From positions 124,001-188,000 of the forward strand of contig QEYB01001666.1 of NCBI GenBank assembly GCA_017562135.1: a stretch of 64,000 nt of DNA, in the 5' to 3' direction. Position 1 is the first letter of the stretch; the number at the start of each line of letters is the position of its first letter. Below the pieces are notes generated by a model. That model did no database searches. It had not been told where the DNA came from and worked only from the letters and a program-made list of their open reading frames with translations. The position numbers were made by a program, and so were the translations under genes. The stretch comes from Dipylidium caninum. Taxonomy: Eukaryota; Platyhelminthes; Cestoda; Cyclophyllidea; Dipylidiidae. This document shows positions 52,901 to 64,000 of this stretch, piece by piece.

Positions 52901-54492
52901 AAAAGTGTCCTAGTACGATTAGGAGCTGTTGATGTTGGGGAGGTGGTAAGCCATGTCTCATCGGCTATGCAGTTTATTAGCGGCGGATAATCTCGGGCTG
53001 TTTTGGTGGCTGCTAGAATTGCGAGCAGTGAATGGAAGAGCGGGAATCACTAAGAAGTTTACAGTGATTGGCGTTCTTAGACGGAGACTGGCAATGATAC
53101 TCCAGGTAATTTAGACCGCATATAGGGTGAGTTGAGAGGAAGGCTGGCGTAAAAACAGAAAGCTGAGAATATTCAGGGTGTTTAATACTTTTTTGAACAT
53201 GTTAGAAGAATTATCGCACGAAATATTCAAACACATCTCTAGTAGTATACAAACACTGCCGCTATGGCCAGATGAGAATTTACAAAAACGACCACATCAA
53301 ACGACTTTTAACTAACAGTATTCCAAAGGTCAAAAGGACACATGAAATGTATACGAATGGGGCGAGAACCCAGCTTCGACGACCGTCAAAGGCATTGATT
53401 TTTGGCACAAGTTAATGCACTGGAGTTAGACTGCGTCACAGATGTGACCGAAAATTACTTCCAACAGTGAATAACGGCTTGCAGAGACTCCAATTTGGTT
53501 CCTTTTCAAGCTCTTCGAGGAAAATAAAATAATGGGAACGTTTGAAAATGATCTTATGATATCACTGTTTTCTTACCACCCACTGACAATAGGGAATTGA
53601 TACTTTGGCTACCACACAATGAAGCCAGTCTCTCTGATGTGGCATATGGCTGTTGAACCGCAATCATAGAGTTAGCTAATAGTTTTTTTGTAAATAAACC
53701 TTTGGTTCGTCAGATTTGAGTTTGGAAGATTTTTGTTACCTTCTCATAGATAACTAGTAAAAGTATGGCGCAGATTTTTAAACCACATCAGTTAGGATGT
53801 AGAATGTCAAAAATTACCGTACTTAGAGTGTCAATATTGAAATTGGGGTTTGTCCTCCCGTAAAGCTTGACTGCTTAATTCGCGTACTTTTAGTCTCCGT
53901 CGGCTATCACTTCATAGTAAATTGATCGAACAGTGTTTCTTGTCAAATTGATTCTCTATACTAAGCAAGACTGGTTTCGTAAAAAGTCAGTCTAAGGAAT
54001 GGAGTGTAGAGAGTGACGAGGGATATGACGTACGGCGCGTTCGATGGCCCACATTGTAGAGCGTAAGGATACCAAGTGAAATGAATGCACAAAACCACAG
54101 TGATATCGAAATATCGAAGAAGCCTCAGCAAGAGATTAGTTACAATCGGTGTCAGAATCTCATGAAAAGCGATATGTAAATCATTTGTAAAACAAAACCG
54201 CTTCCAAAATTTTTTATTTACCAGTTTTTATAAAAATACCTAATGTAAGCACGTTGCGCTACCAACTAGACGCGGTTAAGTAAGCTTCTTTCTTTATGTT
54301 TTAATGAACCAAAGTAAATTTCTAGGACATTTTTCTGTAAGCGGCGGTGTGCAGGTGGTGTGCAGGACAGACTCTGTAGCGTGACTGCTAAACGCTGCTT
54401 GACGCTCACTCCAACCGTAATATCTGTAATCACCATTCGCTAATAATTGGTTTGTTATGTAAAAACACTGATCTTCTGTAAATGTATAGGCT

Positions 54493-56753
54493 ATGTCTGC
54501 AGAAGAGCAAGGCGCTTCAAAGGAGCGCCTGAAGACCTATCCCGTGGAACCCTTCAACAAGGACACAAATGTCTACCCATATTACGTAATTTTTACAAGG
54601 GATGGCGTTAAGGTTCGGCCCTCATTTCAATCTTGACATCAGGTTCGAGTTCCTATTGCTCTCGACGCAAACGCATATCGATGCGTCCAAGAGAAACCAT
54701 CTCTTTTCGTAGAGAAGCTAAATGAGCAGTTGTCTTCTAGATTTCCCGATCCTGCTCCGAAGAAACCTCTTTTTGCTCCAAAGCCTGACTCAAAAAAGTC
54801 CTATATTCTTATTTCGGACACTTCTAAAAAGGTACTTTGTTTCCGTTGATTCATTTTTTGACATGGTGTAAAATTTTTGATTCATCTAAACCTTAGGTAT
54901 GCTGAAATTATTGCTGGAACTAGTTTAGATTTATTGTTAGGCATAGTCCTGCATGCGGCATGATGTATGTGTGGTCGATTCTTTATGCCTTGACTTGAAC
55001 CACTTTTTGCTGCTTTTGCAGGATACTTCACTTACACCTCAAAGTAAATCTTCAAAAACCACATCTCTCTTTGATGAACTCGTTAATTTCCGGAAAGAAT
55101 TTAGAAGAATTCGGTGTTTCTATGGTTCGTCATTTTTACCACCTAAATTGTCGTTCTTGTATTTGACTCGTGTTAATTCGATGTAACTAATGGCAATGGT
55201 AAATGGAGTTGCTATTGCCTTTGTTATTTATCCAATTCTACCAACAATGTGTTGCCGTAATCAAGGGACTTTCATTGACATTTTGCTGAGTTCTTCGTTC
55301 ATTTGGTCCTCTGATTCCAAAAATTACACTATCTTTTTTCGCAATGTAGCGCTTCGAGGAATACTTACTATCGGCTTTTTTAGGCCTAACTTACGATGAC
55401 GTAGCGCAGTCTATTTCGAACTGCTACGGAGTCGACCAGTCTGCCTACATGCTCTATCGTCTCGAGATGTGCTCTTTCACTGCGTGGAAACATTCTCAGG
55501 AACTTACAATTCTTCGAAGGTGGATAGCTGATATGAAGATTCCCAAACAGCGGGCGCGTCTCTTCCCACCCTGGAAACTCAAGCAATCCCTTCTAATACG
55601 ATATGTAAGAACTTGTATTCTGGCATAGTCAATAATTAATAAATTATGCATTCACGTATCGTGTTAGGCACTAAGTTTGATAGGATTAAGGTAATTTTAT
55701 GTCGGTAATAACTACTTTTAGCCTCCATCTTAAAACGATGTTTTCACTATAAATAACAATAACTCATTAAATGAGGATAGGAGTGCTTTCTTCGATTGCT
55801 ACTTGCAGCTATCAAGTGTAAAAAGGAAATGTAACTAGTTTGGAGAACTTTTTTTAGCTACTTTTGCAGTATGGTAGTTGCGTCCTATAAAAAGTACCGA
55901 ATACCTCCGAGAATGTGTCAAAGCATTTGATTTTATCGTTATCAATTGCGTAGGGTCAATTTTTGAAATATGCTTTTATTGTGCCCTTACGACGCAAGAG
56001 TGCAGAAAGTATGCGAATGACTGGTCATTCTGTATGGGCAAATGCTACCATTTGGTGGGGAAAGCCCATTTTTACATAGGGCTCTGGAAATTCTCGAAAC
56101 CATCTTTTCTCTCTGAACCATGGCTTGGCAAACAGAATATTTCAAGTTGTTTTTACGAATTTGTATAATACGAGATGTCTGACCAATTATTCGCTCTTTC
56201 TCGGTCCCTCGCGGTTTTTAGTTTTTAAAATTAGCTTTATTAAATCTCTTTGGCAATGGCAAACGATCATATTTTCGGAAGATTTGATGCAGTACTTTAA
56301 CTTGAAAAGATGAACTTTTTGTATACAACTCATGAAGCTACCAATAAGGAATTTTTGGGACTCCTCCACCCTCCTGTTACTTGACGGGGGCCTCCACCAA
56401 AGCTATCGTATTTTGTGTGCACAGTCTGTGGATTTACGTTGCTTGGCAGTTCTCTGGTTATGACGTTGTCTTTCTTTTGTGGTAGGAGAAATTGGCTGGC
56501 AAATCAGTAACTTTTACGAAAGCGCAGCAGGAAGTGTTGGAAGAATTTTATTCAAAGGTGAGTTTATTTTTTTTGCGGGGAGGGAGGGGCTTGTGGGGTT
56601 TTTTGCATGCGATTAATCTCCCATGGTCTGTCCCCATAGACTAAAAACCCCAGCAACGAGAATCTGCAGGAGTTGAAGCAACAATTGGGGATGCAGGTGT
56701 GGAAAATACGGTACTGGCTAAAAGAGAAGGAATTGGAAGGCAAAAGCCCTTAA
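54493..56753 (+). CDS. Divergent POU-domain homeobox protein, 263 aa
   Basis: This is a presumed nuclear DNA-binding protein. Exons with matching phases: 54493-54585, 54643-54831, 55022-55124, 55384-55604, 56486-56557, 56640-56753. The ATG lies two bases after an in-frame TAG, so it is a plausible start, although the TATAG before it could be an acceptor for an upstream exon. Residues 1-110 are Lys/Pro/Ser-rich with no known domain. Residues 111-180 form a POU-specific domain: FDELVNFRKEFRRIR, then the YGLTYDDVAQSI turn, then QSAYMLYRLE where the family has QxxICRFE, then LRRWIADM. A linker of about 22 residues leads to a homeodomain (about 204-258) with VTFTKAQQEVLEEFY and LGMQVWKIRYWLKEKE. 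Trp-48 of the homeodomain is kept (W252), but the usual Asn-51 is Glu (E255) and Arg-53 is Glu (E257). The POU class is not assignable. Another atypical homeobox family cannot be excluded. Confidence 0.72.
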
Positions 56754-57629
56754 AGTACCCTTTACTCATTTGTACAAAGTCGTGCCTTTTGAAATGCAAT
56801 ATTTTCTCACCTTTTGCAAAGTTATTTATTGGAAATCGCGACTAATTTAATCTACTATTCCCACTAGTGAGTGGCAAATGGCAATGAAATGCTCTGGGTG
56901 AAATCTCGTAAATGTTCCTCTGCTCACTTTTAACGCAGCTGACAATAGGGTCTATTGTCATGACTGGAGCGTCACGTAATGAACGTTTCACTGATCAACC
57001 AGTGTTATTACGCTTGTTCTGCCCTCTGTTTCGCCACTGGAATGGAACCTATTGAAACGTAACCGAAGGGTTAAACGCATACATTGAAGTGATTGCTTGT
57101 AATGTGCCTGGTGGTTGCACACCTTCCCGCACGGCGTGTGGACCATGTTCATGGACTTTCGTCCACTTAGCCGACTAGAGGGTCAGGGACCATGCCAGCA
57201 GTAAGTAGCACAAGCGGGGAGGTGGCGAATGTGGATTGCGAGGTCTCCCAAACCTGACATCACCCGAGGTACTGAGCCACGAATAGGGTAAGTACAAGTT
57301 CAAATAGCTCGGACATAACCGCAGGCCAAAACGACGCAGCCAGTCTGGTGGGTAAATGAAGAAGGATAATTAATTGTTTGTCTACGTTAATCCACGAGGG
57401 CGCCGGGCGCCACCAACACCTACCTAACTTGTCAAAAAGATTGTACATCATTCCAATAAATAAAGTGCATAAACGTTTGTTGAATGACTGGTCGGGGTAG
57501 GAACTGAGGCTGGGTGTCCTAGGTATAAATAATTTAGACGATTTGGAGGAAGGATAGAATAAATGAGAGTTGCAAGTGAGAACAGACGACATTGAGGAAT
57601 AACTGGAAGGCTTTTGTCTGCCTCTTGCC
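56754..57629. other. Convergent 3' region between the POU gene and NCKX
   Basis: About 880 bp lie between the two stop codons of convergent genes. The stretch should hold both 3' UTRs. Nothing else is recognisable; minus-strand open frames at 57260-57654 have no known domain. Confidence 0.4.
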
Positions 57630-60600
57630 CTAAGGCGACTCGATGTAGGCGCATTCGGGTGGATGCACCATTCCGAAGACGTTCAACTCATAGAGGCTGC
57701 ATATGACAAGGAAGAGAAGGTAGATAATCATGAGTCCAGCGCCGTAGAGCTTTGTCAGTCGCCAGCGATTTAGATGTGTTGCACCGAGGAGGATTAGCAC
57801 GGTGAAGAAGAGGGTTAGTGTGGCGTAAGTCAGGCCTAAAAGTATTGAAAAGGAGAAGATTCGAGCACCAGTTTATCTCCACTTTCAAATTCTAACTTTG
57901 GGCGGTTGGAAGCTTAGGAATTAATGTGCAAATCGTACGCCACCTTGTGAGTAAATTTCGACTGGTCCACCGATAATTAGACTGCGCATTAACCACGGAA
58001 GACCCATGCAGATGAGGATGTCGAAGATGTTACTTCCAACCGCGTTGGAAATAGCCATATCGCCTTCGCCTAAAGGGAGAGGAGAGGATCAAGGGATAAC
58101 GTGTTCCACAACAGGTGGAATGCAATAATTTCCGAGGAGTTGAAGAAAATTGGACGGAATTATCTACGCCTCACCAGGTAACAGCAAAACGCGATTTTCG
58201 TTGGCTTCCAAAAATTCAATTTAAGCATCAAAGTGCGTGCCAGTTTGTTAGTTAGGATTGCAGGCAGAAGGCGGTTTACCCCTTAAAAAGGCTTCAGGAT
58301 CATCGAGTTCTTTTCATGTCCACAAAAACGCTTTGCCTTTCAACGAGCCTTGCGTAATGCACAACTCGCATAACTCCGTAATTTTACCAAAAGAGGCTGA
58401 TACAGCAGATGACCGAGGGGAACTCACCTTCGCGAACCACAATGACGGACGTGATCGCGTCTGGAACACTGGATCCAGCAGCTATGAGGGTTAGTCCCAT
58501 GATTGTGTCTGGCACTCCCAGAGTCACACCTAAAAGGAAAGGAAACACATTGGACATTGACATGAGTCTATTTTCGATCTCGCGCCTCGGCCATCGCCTC
58601 AACCGGACGTCCAATGATTCACTTATCCACATCGGAAGCCGAGTTTGTCAAAAAAATTATTCTTTGAAGTGGAATGATTGTGAAGCACAATCACTACGGG
58701 AGGCCAGTGAAAGTGAATTTTTCGGTGGACAAACTTCTTTACTCTCGGTCATTTTGGGGTTACACCATGGACAAACGGTGGGCGGAACAGTAAGTCGACT
58801 TAACCTGTATGTTAAAGATGTCGCTGACACTTTTTTTAAACTTCTTTTCTAACTCTTTAAGTAAACAATTCACGGAGTCCGGTGGAGAGAGAGAGAGAAG
58901 CTGCTTTCAGGGCCTTGAGTTGCGTGGCGGTCAGGCAACGACCCGAAAAGCGCCAGTTTAGTCAACTAAAACTGAACCACGATTTCGTGCCAGTTTTAAG
59001 TGTGCAGTGGCCTGATAATACGTCTCAACGTCGAGGTGCCTCCCACCACACCGGTGTAGAAAAACCGCCTACATTACACCATACTGCGGCGCATTGGCAA
59101 GAGAATTAATTATGATTGTGGCATTGGTGAATATCATACTGTTATGACTAGAAGTCAAATGATTTGCCATAAAGAGTTGTGCACAATTAAAAGTGTCTCC
59201 ACAGGGGGAGAGGTGAAAGGTGGTCCCCATGAAGAATAATGTCACTAAGCCCAATCCACTAAGTAAATAGGGGAAAGGTAATGCAGTTTACCGCGAAGGA
59301 AAGTGTCGATAAGTTTGTTCGGTCAGCAGAAAATCCGAACGTCAGGCCGATGTTTTCAAGGCAGGAACCGGGTAGGACTACAACTCAAGCTCGACTAATC
59401 GGGGTTACTTCCTCGTCGTCCTCAAATTCTTCGCTTATCTTTAAGGCACGACCTGTGTCCACTATGTCCAGCTAGCTGATCTGCGTCACAGGGATTTGTC
59501 CGTGATCTTGAAGGGGAATGTTCGGGACAGGGCGGTTTGTTCTACCCATAGGTACGTGCGCTCGGGGGGGTATGATCTCGAGACCATGGTTACGGTGTCC
59601 CGGACAGGCTGTTTGTGGCTTCCTTCTCCTCGGGCGTGACTCACTCCGACTGAGCTAAGACTCCGGACACAGTTCAGGCTACAAATTAAAGCCAACCTCG
59701 CTCACTGCCAACAGGCGATTGGCACAAAATACATCCGTCCACAAAGTGGCTACTCCGCCTAAAAAACAGCATTCTGGACGAAATACATAGCCATGGGTAA
59801 AGTAATATTACTAGGTTGGAAACCATGAAACGGCGGAACCAGATGGAAGCAAAACGCAATTCACATCTACTTTACTTGTACGAGGTCAAATTTAATCATA
59901 CCACAGCTGTTCGAGCTTCAAGAAACATTGATGAGGCATGTGGAGATGGATCCGCCAGTGGAAAATGTGCTCGATGTCGATTCCAAAAATGTCTTTCTGG
60001 CTATTTGAGCGTCGCCAACGGGTCTTGAGGAAGACCACCATCGACACAGATGTGTTAAAACATCTACATACAATAAGTGATAAAGAAACACAAAGAACTC
60101 GTGTGTGTGTCGTTCGAACTGACGCAAATGCAGACGGTCAAACGACCGCAGGAGGAAGTGCGCAGCTTTGTTGCGCCGCTGTTTTTACACTAAGTCACCA
60201 CTTCTGAGGAAAAGTGGATTTCGTATGATGATCGGAGATGATCAAGCAAATGGATAGATATAAATTACACACTCAAAATGGGCTACTAAGCACAAATTTC
60301 ATCGAAAAAGGATTAGGGGTAGCGAATGGTGGAATGCCGGAGGAGCAATCATCCATTATTCCTTCCTCTAGTACAACCAGGCAAAGGCATACCAGCGCCG
60401 GAGTTTTATTGCCGTAAAACTTAAGTCATGCATGAGAGGAAACTTGTGAAGGAAAAACAACCAGCATCGCTCAGTCGGCACGGCGGCATGAGGACAACGA
60501 ACGACGACCACATCGTCCATATTCACCGGACTCTCCATCGGCCGACTATGATTTTTTTGCAGTCACAAAATATTTTTACGAAAAATTGAAATTATACAAA

Positions 60601-61667
60601 ACCTTCGATGGTTCACTACCTCCACAAATGATAACTTTTTTTCGGAAAGGCATATATGCTTCGCTCAACCGTTGCCAATGGAAAATGTCTGAATTGAATA
60701 TAACAATTCTTGTACGAAAAAATCGCAGTTTTTCTTCTTTTTATACTCAACGCTCATTTCATAGTTTCCAGGCTCTTTATGGGAAGTCGGGGGCTGATTT
60801 AAAATTCTCCAATCAACGTGTAACATACTACTCACTGAAATAAGGCGCCCACTGGACAGAAAAGTTAACTAAAACAATTAAACTTCACCTCAGTCGCGGC
60901 ATATTTCACGAGGATAGTTTAAAAGGTGCTTTAAGGTGAGGCATATATGAGATATGCGCAATTCGAAGCAGAAGAGCAGAAAAAACGCAAATTATGGAGA
61001 CATTCACTACACCGCGATCGGGCGATTATTTTTCAACTTGCCCAAACAACGTGTTCGTGACAACGGGTCATAGAGATTTTTCTCGAACCAACATGAACAC
61101 AACGTGAGTAACCTCTGGCATCTACCACAACTTCGCCGGTAGTTAATATTGAGACAGTAGCAGTCTCGCCCATTTGCATGAAGAGATCGGTTTTCCTGGG
61201 GGTAGCGGACATCATCTTGAAATAAACTAGAGACGATTTCTGACTCGATGGAGGGTAGAGCGTTGGGTGAAGAGGTGGCTATCCACCCGAGAGCAACATC
61301 GAATCGGAACACAGGTTAAGAATTGTAAGGGGGGAGAACACAAACCCACCGATAATGGTGATCATCCACATCATGAGGATGGTGAAGACGCCAATCCAAA
61401 AGCACGAGATGAGGAAGGCGATCCAATGGCCTTGCCAACGTCGCCAGCGCGGAGAGCGACTGTCAGGTGTGGTGAGGCAGAGGCAAAGACGAATGGGCCA
61501 AACGAGGACGTAGTAAACCCACCGCATTAGCGATGTGCCTTTTGGCGGGAAAGCCAGAGGCGCGAGACAGATCTGAACGAGTGTACGAGGATCGGTGGTA
61601 GCCTCCTTGGTCCGTGAAACTGGTGTGATGGTGGCCTCTACATCGCTGGGAGGTATGGCGGTGGCAT
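57630..61667 (-). CDS. SLC24A: K+-dependent Na+/Ca2+ exchanger, NCKX3/4-like (C-terminal half; 5' end not found)
   Basis: This plasma-membrane antiporter exports Ca2+ together with K+ in exchange for Na+. Exons found: 61350-61667, 58428-58529, 57944-58069, 57630-57835, all joined in phase 1. The first encodes the end of the cytosolic loop and a membrane segment ([10 protein letters not shown], then [20 protein letters not shown]). The second and third form the alpha-2 repeat: [20 protein letters not shown], then [18 protein letters not shown]. These keep the Gly/Ser/Pro/Asp ion-binding pattern. The last exon has two further membrane segments with the family marks HLNRWRL and YELNVFGMV and ends at TAG (57630). 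MMWMITIIG and GSNIFDILI fit the SLC24A3/A4 branch best. The alpha-1 repeat exons are not seen, so the gene probably extends past the right edge. A donor-like GAAG/GTGAGT on the minus strand at about 63980 could end an earlier exon. Confidence 0.88.
59540..59690 (-). repeat. Possible tRNA-derived SINE remnant
   Basis: On the minus strand, TCTTAGCTCAGTCGGAG at about 59662-59646 resembles a tRNA box A. GGTCTCGAGATCATACC at about 59586-59570 resembles a degenerate box B. The spacing, about 60 bp, is longer than in a tRNA gene, and no cloverleaf closes, so it is not a functional tRNA. A decayed SINE head is the most likely meaning, but chance is possible. Confidence 0.25.
59816..60850 (+). mobile_element. 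Decayed mariner-family transposon, copy D (in an NCKX intron)
   Basis: This is the best-preserved of the four copies. The N-terminal helix-turn-helix region reads [20 protein letters not shown] then [13 protein letters not shown] (about 59868-60012). The first catalytic block [10 protein letters not shown] is at about 60206-60235. [12 protein letters not shown] (about 60375-60412) and [17 protein letters not shown] (about 60438-60488) follow. The second block is [13 protein letters not shown] (about 60519-60557), and the C-terminus is [19 protein letters not shown] (about 60630-60686). Part between the N-terminus and the first catalytic block appears shortened or scrambled, and stops occur between blocks. 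TACTAGGTTGG at about 59808 resembles a mariner terminal repeat start, but no partner at the 3' end was found. It is antisense to NCKX. Confidence 0.75.
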
Positions 61668-64000
61668 CTGAGGAGAAAGTGAACTAAGTAGATTTAGAAA
61701 AGAGATTAAGTTAACGTCTTCTACTGAAGGCGTTGACTAGATTTTTTGTCTACATGAATTAGGTAGAGGAAGTGTCCGCGCTGACAACCGCATCTCGGCC
61801 AAATGATCACTTTCTTAATCTCAAATTGTCCTCTATGGAATTAGACAGAGACGACAAGTGTATATGTGGCGGTGAACAGGAGAAGCGGTTCGTCGTGTAT
61901 GCTTCCAAAATTGACGCCTTTTGCGACGACATGCCATAGCACGGCGAGTTGAAACACTTGGAGGGGCAAGACAGTGTCTTCAATGGGCAAACTCCACGTA
62001 TTTTCCTCTACGAAGGGTTTATTGAAGTCCAGTGGTATAGCGTTTTAGAGGACTTAAAAATCTCTTCAACAAAATTGGATTGCGCGGAACAGAAAAACCC
62101 GAAATCCACTCACTCCTCAACTTTCAGCTACATTCGTTACTCGGTTCTCCGTCTGACAAGTGAACGAAGTCAGAGACTGACAGGCGCCACGGGGGGCTCT
62201 CCACACTCGACTGAGGTGAAAATAATCACGTAAAGGTGTTTACCATCATCGCTAGAAGGGGGGGGGGGGGGGTGTCATTTAATTCAGAATTAAAGTGGAA
62301 TCTACTGTAGACGAGTCGAGGGGATAGAAAAAGGTCCGAATAATCGCCTTATTAAAGGGAAGCGTTTTTTAGACCACTCTTCCAACTCAGTGCGCTACGC
62401 TAGGCAAAACGAAGCCACTGACACCGTCTTCGCCATTGCAAAACACAAAACTCGGGAGTAAATGGCTTATCGAGAATCTGAAAAAATTTGGGGCAACCGT
62501 CGTTTGCCATTACCCCAGTGGAGTGGGTTGAGAGTGGCAGAAACCCATTCGAACCAGAGTTTGGTAAAGTTAGTGAGAGGGAGAGGGAACACAAAACTCC
62601 TCGTCGGCCTACAATATAACTTGACGACCTTCTTAGCCACATCCATTGCACCAAATCGTCAATACAGAGATTCGACCCACCCGACGAATGGTTACAGGCA
62701 TGGTGAAAGGGCTCCAGGGGTTCCGCAAATCGTTCCTCCAGTTCTGCCCTACACACGACTTGAAACATTTTACATACATGAAAGTAAATCTCGTCCGTTA
62801 CGATGATCCTGTGGCAAGGGCTGACCTCACCGTTGTTAGTGATCCAGTGAACACTCGAGTTGACGCCTACCCACTTCTATTGAGGTACATTCTATCAAAA
62901 TTACCTTCTGCACATCAATCAGGGAGTTCAGTTTATACCACAAGATGACAAGAATCCCGGATCGGGAGAATTTACAATGAAAGTGGCAACACTCTGGTCG
63001 CAGAGTAGAAAGTGTGAAGGGACAGAGGAGATTGCTTTGGTCAGTCGTTGAACTCATAATCCGCCATTTTTGGGTAAAAGAAGCGAAAATCCACCTATTT
63101 CTGGCCATGAGGAATTCGTTCAGAAAAAGAGGGAAAGTGTAATGTTTTATTGCCCTTTCAGCCTCTTCCCGTTTCTCACGCCTATGTGGTCTGGGCTTCT
63201 CCGCCGGCTCCAACTTTTCCACATTTTTCAAATTATAAATCAAATCCCAGGCTTCTATGTGCTTTAACATCTAGAAGTTTGACGGTTAGGCTGCAAAATC
63301 TTATCCCTCTTACATGTGATCAAAAAGTTTTACGTGAGGCTTGTGCTATTTAATTATATGAGCGGCCTTACGAGTTAGTAAACCGAAAGGGAAGTTTGTA
63401 TGCAGTAGAACTTCCTTTCTTTCTTTTTTTATAGCAGAGGATATCCTTTCTGATGCTGGAAGTTGACACTTTTAATCATTTTAAATATCTTGTTAACACT
63501 TCCGGGGCCTCGGAAGGAATGATCAACCTGTTGGAGTAGCCTTTAAGCACACACAAAAAATGGTCTGTGGGCTTAAAACAAGTTTATTAACCACTTATAG
63601 AGGGCGTCAAGCTAAAGCAACTGCGCACCTATTTTTAAACTTAACATTACGTTGTCAAAGGTGGATTTTTATACAACTCTGTGGGATGTTTCACTGAGGG
63701 GAATGACATTTTTACGACCTTGCAGGCAAAAACCCAATTGGAGATTGGGATATTGCGGGAGAGAACGTTAGAGTTAAACCTTACTGCATTCCACTTCAGT
63801 GCTAAAAAATCACCACGAGTGGACAGGGGCTCTCAGTGAACATCAAATTTTTCGACCACTTCCTGCAAAGGTATAATTCACTCCCGGCATATTGAAGCAG
63901 ATGAAAATTAAAAATTGCGTAATTGTACCCAGGAGCGTTTAACCAATAACTTTATCATTTAGAAGGCAAAATAACTCACCTTCTATGACTTCATGGGAAC
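61668..64000. other. Right-edge region upstream of the recognised NCKX exons
   Basis: I expected NCKX exons for the alpha-1 repeat and loop here and did not find convincing ones. A candidate minus-strand exon at about 62903-62994 has a strong pyrimidine-rich acceptor and an AAG/GTAATT donor. Its only open frame (ending ILVILWYKLNSLIDVQK) is not clearly exchanger-like. A minus-strand donor-like site lies at about 63980. A poly-G run is at 62258-62272. Frames on both strands over 62400-62950 stay open for about 100 codons but match nothing I know. Confidence 0.35.
62258..62272 (+). repeat. Poly-G run (15 nt)
   Basis: Fifteen consecutive G residues. Shorter C or G runs occur at about 3340-3349, 4501-4510 and 23421-23431. 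Such runs are prone to length errors in sequencing. Confidence 0.9.

Larger units (their letters stand above)
48902..54492. other. Gene-poor interval between NT5C2 and the POU gene
   Basis: In 5.6 kb I found no exon with a recognisable domain. Only short open frames occur, the longest being 123 codons at 51054-51425 on the minus strand, without known motifs. Simple repeats at about 49.7 and 49.97 kb are listed separately. The NT5C2 3' UTR and the POU promoter presumably lie at the two ends. Confidence 0.45.
58530..61349 (-). other. Large NCKX intron holding a mariner copy
   Basis: This 2.8 kb GT-AG intron lies between the exon encoding the loop end and the alpha-2 exon. It contains mariner copy D and a possible tRNA-derived element. 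The rest (58530-59480 and 60850-61349) shows nothing recognisable. Confidence 0.6.

Noticed and set aside
1..64000. CRISPR array, prokaryotic operon, phage or viral genes
   Set aside because: No regularly spaced repeats, no operon-like compact genes and no viral proteins were seen; the genes are clearly intron-containing animal genes.

Overview
This window is nuclear DNA from an animal, most likely a parasitic flatworm and probably a tapeworm. Every recognisable gene is split by introns, and several introns are only 33-44 nt long with ordinary GT-AG ends, a flatworm habit. The standard genetic code fits, and intergenic DNA carries decayed mariner transposons and simple repeats. No prokaryotic, viral, rRNA or CRISPR signal was seen. 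The species is not identified.

Layout. (1) 0.7-3.4 kb: three decayed mariner-family transposon copies in + orientation, two of them head-to-tail. (2) 4,834-38,086, minus strand: a complete talin gene, rebuilt as 44 exons running from the F0 FERM start (38,086) to the stop after the C-terminal dimerisation helix (4,834). Most exon joins were checked for phase by hand; one join near 32.5 kb is unresolved. (3) 40,007-48,901, plus strand: cytosolic purine 5'-nucleotidase II (NT5C2-like), 16 exons. It has an apparent one-base insertion inside catalytic motif II. (4) 48.9-54.5 kb: gene-poor, with simple repeats only. (5) 54,493-56,753, plus strand: a small POU-domain gene of 6 exons and 263 aa, whose homeodomain has lost its usual DNA-contact residues. 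(6) 57,630-61,667 and beyond, minus strand: the C-terminal half of a K+-dependent Na+/Ca2+ exchanger (NCKX3/4-like). Its large intron holds a fourth mariner copy and a possible tRNA-derived SINE remnant. Its 5' part was not found with confidence and probably lies beyond the right edge.

The genes do not form a pathway. Talin links integrins to actin, NT5C2 handles purine nucleotides, the POU protein is a presumed transcription regulator, and NCKX exports Ca2+. Talin and NT5C2 are divergent with 1.9 kb between start codons. The POU gene and NCKX converge tail-to-tail with about 0.9 kb between stop codons.

The strongest leads are the NT5C2 frameshift, the unusual POU homeodomain, the mariner cluster, and the micro-introns with one GC-AG intron. 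No wholly new multi-gene system was recognised. All family assignments come from reading translated frames against remembered family motifs; no database search was run.
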